A DNA stretch of 30,534 nt from CAMDBL01 sp964498125 (GTDB lineage Bacteria > Pseudomonadota > Alphaproteobacteria > Rhizobiales > Hyphomicrobiaceae). Location: the NCBI GenBank assembly GCA_964498125.1, contig CAZCGE010000075.1, positions 1 through 30,534 on the forward strand, given 5' to 3'. Positions 5,783-12,946 of this stretch are shown here, piece by piece. Every line of letters begins with the position of its first letter. The first letter of the stretch is position 1. The position numbers and the translations under genes are program-made. The notes beneath the pieces are model-generated. The model was not told the origin of the DNA and searched no databases. It saw only the letters and a program-made list of their open reading frames with translations.

Positions 5783-7540
5783 ATGTACGAACGTGAGAGC
5801 AGCGTCGTCGTCGACGGCATGCGCATCGACTGGGATATGCCGATCAAGATGGACGACGGCATCGTCTTGCGCTGCGACATCTATCGTCCGATCAAGGACG
5901 GTAAGTACCCGGTCATGATGACCTACGGGCCTTACGGCAAGTACGTGCACTTCGAGGACAACTATAAGACCCAATGGGACCGCATGTGCGAGAAGCACCC
6001 GGACGTGCCGGCCGGCTCCACCAACAAATACCAGGTCTGGGAGGTGGTCGATCCGGAGAAGTGGGTGCCGGACGGCTACGTCGTCATTCGCGTCGACTCG
6101 CGAGGCGCCGGCCGCTCGCCCGGTGTCATTGACATCTGGTCGCTGCGTGAGGCGAAGGATCTCGCCATCTGCGTCGAATGGGCAGGCGTGCAGCCGTGGT
6201 CGAACGGCAAGGTCGGCCTCAACGGCATCTCCTATTTTGCCGAGAACCAGTGGCAGACGGCGGCATTGCAGCCCAAGCACCTCGCCGCCATCTGCACCTG
6301 GGAGGGCGCCGCCGACTTCTACCGTGACATGGGCCACCACGGCGGCATCATGTGCTCGGGCTTCCCCGGCGACTGGCCGCCGCCGCAGGTCTACGCGGTA
6401 CAGTACGGCAAGGGCGTCAACGGCTTCCGCAGCCGCCTGACCGGCGACTGGGTGTCGGGCCCCGAGACGTTCACGGAGGAGCAACTCGCCGCCAACCGCA
6501 ATGATTTTTATACGGATGTGCGCGACCACAAGCTGGCCAGCGACGAGTACTGGGAGAGCCGCAAGCCGAACTTCTCCAAGATCAAGGTGCCGCTGCTGTC
6601 GGCCGCCAACTGGGGCGGGCAAGGCCTGCACCCGCGCGGCAATTTCGAGGGCTTCGTGCAGTCAGGCACGACCGACAAGTGGCTCGAGGTGCACGGCATC
6701 GAGCACTGGACGCACTTTTATACCAACTACGGCCTCGACCTGCAGAAGCGCTTCTTCGGCCACTTCCTGAAGGGCGAGAAGAACGGTTGGGACAAGCAGC
6801 CCAAGGTGCAGCTGCAGATCCGCCATCCCGGCGAGCACTTCGTCGAGCGCCACGAGGAAAACTGGCCGATCCCGCGCACGCAGTGGACCAAGTTCTATCT
6901 CGATGCCGGCGACAATTCGCTCTCGACCACGGCGCAAAAGAAGACGTCCAGCGTCACCTACGCCGGGTTCGGCGAGGGCGTCACCTTCATCACGCCGCCG
7001 TTGGAGAAGGACACCGAGATCACCGGCCCGATCGCCGCCAAGCTGTGGGTGTCGTCGGCGACCACGGATGCCGACCTGTTCCTGGTGGTGCGCGTGTTCA
7101 ATTCCGAGATGCACGAAGTGGTGTTCCAGGGCGCGCTCGACGCGCACACGCCGGTCGCCAACGGCTGGTTGCGTTGCTCGCATCGCAAGCTCGACGCGAC
7201 GATGAGCGAGCCCTACCGGCCCTGGCACTCCCATGATGAAATCCAGCCATTGCAGCCCGGCGAGGTCTACGAGGTCGACGTCGAGGTCTGGCCGACCTGC
7301 ATCGCCGTGCCGAAAGGCTATCGGCTGGCGCTCAGTGTGCGTGGCAAGGACTACGTTTACGGCGGCGGCGCCGATCCGGGCGTCGAGACCCTGAAGCACG
7401 CCTGGACCGGCGTCGGCCCGTTCCGCCACGACGATCCCAAGGACCGCCCGGCCAAGATTTTCGCCGGTGATGTCACCTTGCACACCGGCCCCGACCGGCA
7501 GGCCTATCTACTGCTGCCGGTCATCCCGGCGAAGACGTGA
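5783..7540 (+). CDS. CocE/NonD family alpha/beta-hydrolase (first of two)
   Basis: 585 residues. Family members (peptidase S15-like; cocaine esterase, X-Pro dipeptidyl peptidase) hydrolyse esters, amides or acylated substrates. The alpha/beta-hydrolase domain fills residues ~1-340: strand PVMMTYGPYG, VIRVDSRGAGRSPG, and the nucleophile elbow GLNGISYFAENQW (Ser150). The C-terminal ~230 residues are the jelly-roll S15 C-domain (TEITGPIAAKLWVSSATTDADLFLVVRV…YRPWHSHDEIQPL). The usual acid motif GWYD is replaced by NWGGQGLHPRGN, as in a distinct subfamily; the likely His is in HGIEHWTHFY. Start ATG at 5783 has GGGGAG 8 nt upstream; the longer frame to 5744 has none. No signal peptide. Paralogue of the next gene; substrate unknown. 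Confidence 0.93.
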   Translation: MYERESSVVVDGMRIDWDMPIKMDDGIVLRCDIYRPIKDGKYPVMMTYGPYGKYVHFEDNYKTQWDRMCEKHPDVPAGSTNKYQVWEVVDPEKWVPDGYVVIRVDSRGAGRSPGVIDIWSLREAKDLAICVEWAGVQPWSNGKVGLNGISYFAENQWQTAALQPKHLAAICTWEGAADFYRDMGHHGGIMCSGFPGDWPPPQVYAVQYGKGVNGFRSRLTGDWVSGPETFTEEQLAANRNDFYTDVRDHKLASDEYWESRKPNFSKIKVPLLSAANWGGQGLHPRGNFEGFVQSGTTDKWLEVHGIEHWTHFYTNYGLDLQKRFFGHFLKGEKNGWDKQPKVQLQIRHPGEHFVERHEENWPIPRTQWTKFYLDAGDNSLSTTAQKKTSSVTYAGFGEGVTFITPPLEKDTEITGPIAAKLWVSSATTDADLFLVVRVFNSEMHEVVFQGALDAHTPVANGWLRCSHRKLDATMSEPYRPWHSHDEIQPLQPGEVYEVDVEVWPTCIAVPKGYRLALSVRGKDYVYGGGADPGVETLKHAWTGVGPFRHDDPKDRPAKIFAGDVTLHTGPDRQAYLLLPVIPAKT

Positions 7541-7547
7541 TGTGTTC

Positions 7548-7647
7548 GGGGTCAGACGCATGCGTCTGACCCCTTATCGAAACGAGCTGTCGCCACGCGT
7601 GGAGACGGCGTGCACTGACAAGGGGTCAGACCCGAGGGTCTGACCCC
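7548..7647. repeat. Pair of GGGGTCAGAC palindromes between the two hydrolase genes
   Basis: First palindrome 7548-7573: GGGGTCAGACGCA and its exact complement, a perfect 26-nt dyad. Second: GGGGTCAGACCC (7622-7633) with GGGTCTGACCCC (7636-7647). The 48 nt between begin TTATCGAAACGAG, which resembles TTGCCGAACCGAG in the pair at 11616-11744. The second arm ends 17 nt before the next gene's start, so it may influence its translation. Confidence 0.8.
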
Positions 7648-7664
7648 GACCCAAAGGAAACGCC

Positions 7665-9413
7665 ATGAACAAAACCGTGCACGAGACCCGCGACGGCATG
7701 CGGATCATCTGGGATGCCGAGATCAAGGCCGATGACGGCCTGGTGCTGCGCGCCGATGTGTTCATGCCGCTGAAAGAGGGCAAATACCCAGTCATCCTCA
7801 GCTATGGCCCTTACGCCAAGAACTTGTCGTTCCAGGAGGGCTACAAGAGCCAGTGGCTGCGCGTGGTGAAGGGCGCGCCGAACGTATTGGAAGGCTCTTC
7901 CAACACGTATCAGAACTGGGAGCTGGTCGACCCGGAGAAGTGGGTGCCGGACGGCTATGCCATCGTCCGCGTCGACTCCAGAGGCACCGGCTGTTCGCCC
8001 GGCGTCGTCGATCCCTGGGGGCCGCGCGAGACCAAGGACATCTATCACAGTGTCGAGTGGGCCGGGACACAAGCCTGGTCGAACGGCAAGGTCGGCATCA
8101 ACGGCATCTCCTACTACGCCATGAACCAGTGGCATGTCGCGGCCCTGAAACCGCCACACCTGGCCGCCCTGTGCATCTGGGAAGGCAGCTCCGATTTTTA
8201 CCGCGAGCAGAACCGGCACGGCGGCATTCTCTGTGACTTCACGGCGTCCTGGTACAAGCGCCAGGTCGCCAGCGTGCAGTACGGCGTTGGTCCCAAGGGT
8301 GGCAAGAGCCCGGTCACCGGCAAGCTCGTGACGGGCGAGGAGGTGCTGCCGCCCGAGCAGCTCGCCAAGAACCAGATCGACCTCGTCGGCGAGATCACCA
8401 ACAGGGAGATGGACGACCAGTTCTATCGCGACCGCTCCGGCCACTTCGACAAGATCGAGACGCCAATGCTGTCGTCAGCCAACTGGGGCGGCGTCGGCCT
8501 GCATCCGCGCGGCAACATCGAGGGCTACCTGGCCTCCAAGTCGAAACAGAAGTGGCTGGAGATCCACGGCGACACGCACTTCACGCTGTTTTATGCGACT
8601 TACGGCGAGCAACTGCAGAAGAGGTTTTTCGCTCATTTCCTCAAGGGCGAGCAGAACGGCTGGGACAAGACACCGCCAGTGACGCTGCAGGTGCGCGCGC
8701 CGGGGGAAAAGTTCACGCCGCGCGCCGAGAAGGAGTGGCCGCTGGCGCGCACTGAGTGGACCAGGTTCTATCTCGATCCCAAGGGCAACGCTTTCGGCAC
8801 GACCGAGCCCGGCGCCGAGACGACGCTGACCTACGACACGCAGAGCGACGGCGTGACGTTCTCGACACCGCCGCTGAAAGAGCCGATGGAGATCACCGGG
8901 CCGGTTGCCGCCAAACTGCTGGTGTCGTCTGAGACGACGGACGCCGATCTGTTCCTGGTGCTGCGCGTCTATGATCCGGCCGGCAAGGAGGTCACCTTCG
9001 TCGGCTCCAATGATCCGCGCACGCCCGTCGGCCTGGGCTGGCTGCGCGCCTCGCACCGCAAGCTCGATCCAAAGAGATCGAAGCCCTACCGGCCCTGGCA
9101 CAGCCACGACGAGAAACAGCCGCTGAAGCCGGGCCAGACCTACGAGCTCGACATCGAGATCTGGCCGACCTCGATCGTCATCCCGGCTGGCTATCGTCTG
9201 GCATTGACCGTGCGCGGCAAAGACTATGAGTATGATGGCACCGACGCCGGCGTCGCGCACGCGCCCTACCCGATGAAGGGCGTCGGCCCCTTCACGCACA
9301 CCAACCTCAAGGATCGCCCGCCGGCGATCTTCCACACCAAGAACACGATCCATTTCAAGACGGCCAGCATGCCGTATGTTTTGCTGCCGGTGATTCCGAA
9401 GACGGGAGCGTAG
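7665..9413 (+). CDS. CocE/NonD family alpha/beta-hydrolase (second of two)
   Basis: 582 residues, co-linear with the preceding gene from end to end and clearly a tandem duplicate that has diverged. Nucleophile elbow GINGISYYAMNQW (Ser149); oxyanion-side strand VRVDSRGTGCSPG; the acid-loop region again reads NWGGVGLHPRGN instead of a GWYD motif; candidate His in HGDTHFTLFY. The C-terminal S15 jelly roll is intact (MEITGPVAAKLLVSSETTDADLFLVLRV…SKPYRPWHSHDEKQPL). ATG at 7665 with AAAGGAAA just upstream. Probably cytoplasmic. The pair heads a run of catabolic-type genes, so a role in opening an ester or amide substrate is plausible but unproven. Its TAG stop lies within a palindromic repeat. Confidence 0.93.
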   Translation: MNKTVHETRDGMRIIWDAEIKADDGLVLRADVFMPLKEGKYPVILSYGPYAKNLSFQEGYKSQWLRVVKGAPNVLEGSSNTYQNWELVDPEKWVPDGYAIVRVDSRGTGCSPGVVDPWGPRETKDIYHSVEWAGTQAWSNGKVGINGISYYAMNQWHVAALKPPHLAALCIWEGSSDFYREQNRHGGILCDFTASWYKRQVASVQYGVGPKGGKSPVTGKLVTGEEVLPPEQLAKNQIDLVGEITNREMDDQFYRDRSGHFDKIETPMLSSANWGGVGLHPRGNIEGYLASKSKQKWLEIHGDTHFTLFYATYGEQLQKRFFAHFLKGEQNGWDKTPPVTLQVRAPGEKFTPRAEKEWPLARTEWTRFYLDPKGNAFGTTEPGAETTLTYDTQSDGVTFSTPPLKEPMEITGPVAAKLLVSSETTDADLFLVLRVYDPAGKEVTFVGSNDPRTPVGLGWLRASHRKLDPKRSKPYRPWHSHDEKQPLKPGQTYELDIEIWPTSIVIPAGYRLALTVRGKDYEYDGTDAGVAHAPYPMKGVGPFTHTNLKDRPPAIFHTKNTIHFKTASMPYVLLPVIPKTGA

Positions 9414-9493
9414 GTCGGAGCGAGCGCGCAGCGCGAGGTCCGACACGCCCCGCCGCCATGTCGGACCTCGGCCTGCGGCCTCGCTCCGACCTA
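9411..9493. repeat. Nested palindrome overlapping the hydrolase stop codon
   Basis: Outer arms TAGGTCGGAGCGAG (9411-9424) and CTCGCTCCGACCTA (9480-9493) are perfect. Inner arms GAGGTCCGAC (9435-9444) and GTCGGACCTC (9460-9469) are also perfect. The unit can form one long cruciform or two GTCGGA…TCCGAC hairpins. The gene's TAG stop is the first three bases. The inner GGCCTGCGGCC recurs at about 10171. Confidence 0.8.
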
Positions 9494-9527
9494 CGCAACC
9501 TCTCAGACACCACACTTAGGAGCCCCC

Positions 9528-10136
9528 ATGAAACTCATCTCCCATCCGTTCTCGCCCTACGGCCGCAAGGTCAAGATCACGGCGCTGATGAAAGGCGTCG
9601 ACGGCGGCATCACGGTCGAGCAGGCCGACACCAACAAGCCGGTCAACGAGGAGTTGCGCGCGCAGAACCCGCTGTCGAAAATCCCGGTACTGATCACCGC
9701 CGACGGCATGCAGATCTACGACAGTCCGGTGATCTGCGAGTACCTCGACAGCCTGCAGCCGGCGCCCGTGCTGTTTCCAAAGTCCGGCTCCGAGCGCTGG
9801 ATTGCGCTGACCCGCGGCGCGCTCGGTGATGGCATCGTCGATGCGGCCATCACCATGGTCTATGAGCGCCGTTTCCGGCCCGAGGACAAGGTGGTGCAGG
9901 TCTGGCTCGACCGTCAGCAGGTCAAGATCGACGGTGCGCTCGCTGCGCTGGAAAAGGCACCGCCGGTCTGGGGCGCGAACCCCGATTATGGCCATCTGAC
10001 GGTCGCTGTCGCACTCGGCTATCTCGACTTCCGCCATGAGGGCAAATGGCGGGCGGGCCACCCAAGGATGGTGGCATGGCTGGACAAATTCGCGAGCGCC
10101 GTGCCAGCCTACGACAAGACCAAGCCGCAGGCGTAA
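9528..10136 (+). CDS. Glutathione S-transferase family protein
   Basis: 202 residues, normal length. N-terminal thioredoxin-fold domain (residues 1-80): MKLISHPFSPYGRKVKITA places a Ser/Tyr at the glutathione-activating site (SPYGRKV), NPLSKIPVLI holds the conserved cis-proline, and DSPVICEYLDS is the glutathione gamma-glutamyl-binding Asp-Ser pair. The C-terminal all-helical domain ends WRAGHPRMVAWLDKFASAVPAY. Family members conjugate or isomerise electrophiles, including maleylacetoacetate-type ring-cleavage products. TAGGAG precedes the ATG by 6 nt. It stands between the hydrolases and a hydratase on the same strand, consistent with one catabolic operon broken by repeats. Confidence 0.92.
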   Translation: MKLISHPFSPYGRKVKITALMKGVDGGITVEQADTNKPVNEELRAQNPLSKIPVLITADGMQIYDSPVICEYLDSLQPAPVLFPKSGSERWIALTRGALGDGIVDAAITMVYERRFRPEDKVVQVWLDRQQVKIDGALAALEKAPPVWGANPDYGHLTVAVALGYLDFRHEGKWRAGHPRMVAWLDKFASAVPAYDKTKPQA

Positions 10137-10163
10137 CAACGTGTCGCGTCCCACCCGTGGATG

Positions 10164-10194
10164 TTGGGCTTCGGCCTGCGGCCTCGACCCAACC
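10164..10194. repeat. GTTGGG…CCCAAC hairpin, relative of the 9411-9493 repeat
   Basis: GTTGGG pairs with CCCAAC around an inner segment TCGGCCTGCGGCCTCG, which is identical to the inner segment of the right half of the 9411-9493 palindrome. It sits in the gap before the hydratase gene. Only the flanking arms differ, as expected for a diverged member of one repeat family. Confidence 0.6.
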
Positions 10195-10213
10195 GACAGC
10201 GCAGAGGATTGAG

Positions 10214-10987
10214 ATGGCCGATGCACAAGCAGCCGCGCACTGGCTCGCCAGCCAGCATGACCAGCGCCAAGTCTATCAGAACTTGCCCGCCGAGCTGGCG
10301 CCGGCCGATTTCAACGGCGCCTATGCCATCCAGGAAGCCTTCGTCGCGCTCTGGAACACGCGGTATGGCGAGGTGGCTGGCGTCAAAATCGCCACCACCA
10401 CCAAGGTCATGCAGGAGCTGATGGGCATCGATGGGCCGACCAGCGGCATGATCTTTGCCCGTCGTATTCACGCCTCGCCGGCAAGTCTGCGACGAGCGGA
10501 TTACATGAGCCTGATGGCGGAGTGCGAGCTGGCCGTGCGGCTCAACCGCGATCTGCCGGCGACGGGCAGGCCTTATGCGCGTGAGGTGGTCCGCGCCGCG
10601 GTCGGCGAAGTGATGCCCGCTTTCGAGCTGATCGAGGACCGCCAGGCGCACTACAAGAGCACCAATGCCCTGACCCTCATAGCCGACAACGCCTGGAATT
10701 GCGGCATCGTCGTCGGCGCCGCCGTGACGGTTCCAGCAAGCCTGGAGCTGAACGGCATCGCAGGCCGGTTGCAGGTCGATGGTCAGCCCACCAGCCAGGG
10801 CCCGACTGATGATCCGATGGGCGCGCTCGCCTGGCTCGCCGATCTCGCCGCCAGCCGCGGCCGGCCACTGAAAGCCGGGCAGGTCGTCATCACCGGCAGC
10901 ATCATCGCGACGTTCCGGGTCGAGCCCGGCAAGCGCTACCACTTCACCATCGATGGCATTGGCGCGACCGAGATGGTGGCGGCCTGA
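10214..10987 (+). CDS. 2-keto-4-pentenoate hydratase family protein
   Basis: 257 residues, the usual length of MhpD/XylJ-type hydratases. These metal-dependent enzymes hydrate 2-hydroxypenta-2,4-dienoate in meta-cleavage pathways; the fold is shared with fumarylacetoacetase. Visible family features: AYAIQEAFVALWNTRYGEVAGVKIA near residue 50 (conserved Lys), MAECELAVRLNRDLP near 100 (metal-binding acids), VGEVMPAFELIEDR, and the end GQVVITGSIIATFRVEPGKRYHFTIDGIG. ATG at 10214 follows AGAGGA closely; the longer frame upstream only reads the end of the previous gene. Together with the GST-like protein, cupin and flavoprotein nearby, it suggests degradation of an aromatic or heteroaromatic ring. 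The exact substrate cannot be read. Confidence 0.9.
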   Translation: MADAQAAAHWLASQHDQRQVYQNLPAELAPADFNGAYAIQEAFVALWNTRYGEVAGVKIATTTKVMQELMGIDGPTSGMIFARRIHASPASLRRADYMSLMAECELAVRLNRDLPATGRPYAREVVRAAVGEVMPAFELIEDRQAHYKSTNALTLIADNAWNCGIVVGAAVTVPASLELNGIAGRLQVDGQPTSQGPTDDPMGALAWLADLAASRGRPLKAGQVVITGSIIATFRVEPGKRYHFTIDGIGATEMVAA

Positions 10988-11036
10988 ACGGTGTCTGACA
11001 GAATGTCCGACACCTTCGAAACCAAGGAGGAAACCC

Positions 11037-11609
11037 ATGCACCCCAAGAATCCGACGCCGGCGGAAATGGAAGCGCGAACCGCCCGCTTCAAGAAGCTCG
11101 CAACCTATCAGCAGCAGAATCTGGCGGCCCACGGTATTCCGCCCGGCGCGGTCGAGAAGGTGACGGCGCGCAAGGTTTATCCGGTGATGGCGCCGGCCGA
11201 CTACCAGGGCCGCAGCGCTGCTGCCCCGGTGAAAGGCCCCCGCGGCCTGATCGTTTCGATTGCCGAGTGCGAGCCCAACAATGGCCCGGGCCTGCATCGC
11301 CACCTCAACACCTGCGAGAACTTCTTCTGCCTGGAGGGACGCTTCGAGATTTCTTGGGGCGACAACGGCGAGTTCAAGACCGTGCTCGAGCCCTACGACA
11401 TGGTTTCAGTGCCGCGCGGCGTCAACCGCATGTTCTTCAACATTGGCGACAAGCTCGGCCGCCTCCTGGTGATGATCGTTCCGGAAACGGACGAGCAGGT
11501 CGACCCGATCTCCTACGCTGGCAGCCTCGCCAGGGAGATCGAGACCGAATACGGCACGGAGGCCGTCGAGGGACTTGCCAAGATCGGCTTCAAGTTCGAG
11601 ACGGTGTGA
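11037..11609 (+). CDS. Cupin-domain protein with altered second metal motif
   Basis: 190 residues, a single cupin barrel at ~65-155. Motif 1 is intact: GPGLHRHLNTCENFFCLEG (H87, H89, E94). Motif 2 reads YDMVSVPRGVNRMFFNIGD, where the usual metal-ligand His after PxGxx is Arg131, so metal binding may be changed or lost. The C-terminus is helical. Cupins include dioxygenases, isomerases and binding proteins; the family here is not specific enough to say which. AAGGAGG 7 nt upstream fixes the start. It follows the hydratase by 49 bp on the same strand and ends next to a palindrome pair. Confidence 0.88.
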   Translation: MHPKNPTPAEMEARTARFKKLATYQQQNLAAHGIPPGAVEKVTARKVYPVMAPADYQGRSAAAPVKGPRGLIVSIAECEPNNGPGLHRHLNTCENFFCLEGRFEISWGDNGEFKTVLEPYDMVSVPRGVNRMFFNIGDKLGRLLVMIVPETDEQVDPISYAGSLAREIETEYGTEAVEGLAKIGFKFETV

Positions 11610-11615
11610 TTGGTC

Positions 11616-11744
11616 GGGGTCAGACCCTGCGGGTCTGACCCCTTGCCGAACCGAGACCTCTCCACCTGCACCGGGCGCACCGCACCCGACGCTCGTGGCC
11701 GGCGACATGCTCTATAAGGGGGCAGACCCGCAGGGTCTGACCCC
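11616..11744. repeat. Second pair of GGGGTCAGACCC palindromes
   Basis: GGGGTCAGACCC (11616-11627) pairs with GGGTCTGACCCC (11631-11642). GGGGGCAGACCC (11718-11729) pairs, with one mismatch, with GGGTCTGACCCC (11733-11744). The pair lies between converging genes, and the second hairpin overlaps the last codons of the minus-strand flavoprotein gene. It is the same arrangement as at 7548-7647. Confidence 0.8.
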
Positions 11745-12929
11745 GCCCGCCAACGTGATCCGGCTCAGCTCCGGCGCGCCGGGCACCCAGGTGCCTTCGA
11801 CCTGCGCGCGCCGGCCCATCATGGCGCCGCGCTCGATCAAGTCGCGGGTGAGCGGGATCTGCTTCTCCTGCCAGCCCGCCAGCGCGGCCTCGAGACCGCG
11901 GCCATCCTGGCCGCCGATGGCCGCGGCCAGATCCCAGGCCGCCAGCAAGGCCTTGGTGGTGCCGGCGCCAACGTGTGGCCGCGTGACGGCGGCGGCGTCG
12001 CCGATCAGAATGCAGCGGCCAAACACCATCGGCTCCGCCAGCAGATCGTAGATCGGCTGGATAAAGAGCCCCGGCGCCTTGACCAGCACCTCGGCCGCCG
12101 CCGGCGGCAACATCGCCACAGCCTCACGTTTCAGCTGATCGATGAAGGGTTGCCGCACCATGCCCGGCAGCAGCGAAAGCGGGCGATGCACGCCGGCCCG
12201 GTCGGTCATCAGCGCTGCAAGTTCACGGCCGGGCGCGACGTTGCGGTACCAGATGAAATTCAGCAGCCGGCCGGAATTGGGATCGGCCGCATCGTCGCCG
12301 GGCACGGGATAAATCGGCATGTGGCTGAGCCCGGCGACCGTGAAGGTGCAGGAGTCATCGAGCACGGCAAGTGTCTGCGCGCTGATGTCGGCTTCCGCTA
12401 CCAGGCCGCGCCAGGCGACGTAGCCGGAGTATTGCGGCTCGACTGCCGGCAGCAGCAGGCGCCGGCCGGTCGAAGCGATGCCATCGGCGAAAACCACCAG
12501 ATCCGCGCTTTCGACGCGGCCGCTGGCAAAGCGCGCTTCGACGGTCGCCCCGGTCTGGGTAATGCCGATGCAGGCTTCGCCAAAGTGGGTGCGCTCGGTG
12601 CCGAAACGCTCCAGCAGGAAGCGGTAGAGGCTGCCCCAGGAGACGAAGTGGCCGACCTCGGGCGCATTGTAGACGACGCGATTGCCCGGTCCGATATGGC
12701 GGTCCCAGTGCGTGAACGTGGAGGCCGGCGAGATGTCGATCTGGGCCTCGCGCCGCAGCAGGTCGGCCATCAACGGCTGGATGCGCAACCCCGCGCCACG
12801 CGCCCTCAGTTTTTCCGGCGAACGCTCGAACACGGTGATGCCGCAGCCAATTCGATCGAGCGCGATCGCCGTCAACAAGCCGGCATGCGAGCCGCCGATG
12901 ATCACGACTTTGAGTGGCTTGCCGGTCAT
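11712..12929 (-). CDS. FAD-dependent monooxygenase, 2,6-dihydroxypyridine 3-monooxygenase-like
   Basis: 405 residues, group A flavoprotein hydroxylase. FAD-binding Rossmann start KVVIIGGSHAGLLTAIAL (residues ~7-24) with the acidic end VFERSP; the DG-type motif DLVVFADGIASTGRRLLLP; and the GD motif GRCILIGDAAAVTRPHVGAG near residue 305. Stretches such as EPQYSGYVAWRGL, RLLNFIWYRNVAPGREL and ALMTDRAGV resemble the nicotine-pathway 2,6-dihydroxypyridine 3-hydroxylase, so a pyridine- or phenol-type substrate is likely. The gene converges on the hydratase/cupin group. The last ~10 residues (GGVRPCGSAPL) are encoded by a palindromic repeat, so the original stop was probably earlier or altered. Start at 12929, 17 nt after the upstream gene. 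Confidence 0.9.
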   Translation of the reverse strand: MTGKPLKVVIIGGSHAGLLTAIALDRIGCGITVFERSPEKLRARGAGLRIQPLMADLLRREAQIDISPASTFTHWDRHIGPGNRVVYNAPEVGHFVSWGSLYRFLLERFGTERTHFGEACIGITQTGATVEARFASGRVESADLVVFADGIASTGRRLLLPAVEPQYSGYVAWRGLVAEADISAQTLAVLDDSCTFTVAGLSHMPIYPVPGDDAADPNSGRLLNFIWYRNVAPGRELAALMTDRAGVHRPLSLLPGMVRQPFIDQLKREAVAMLPPAAAEVLVKAPGLFIQPIYDLLAEPMVFGRCILIGDAAAVTRPHVGAGTTKALLAAWDLAAAIGGQDGRGLEAALAGWQEKQIPLTRDLIERGAMMGRRAQVEGTWVPGAPELSRITLAGGVRPCGSAPL

Positions 12930-12946
12930 GGTCCGCCAGCGCCGCC

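Noticed and set aside
7626..8444. Long minus-strand frames opposite the CocE-type genes, with others at 5726-6631, 6662-7483 and 8475-9515
   Set aside because: Antisense shadows typical of high-GC codon bias; Val/Asp/Gly/Arg-rich without motifs, while the plus strand carries full-length enzymes with active-site motifs.
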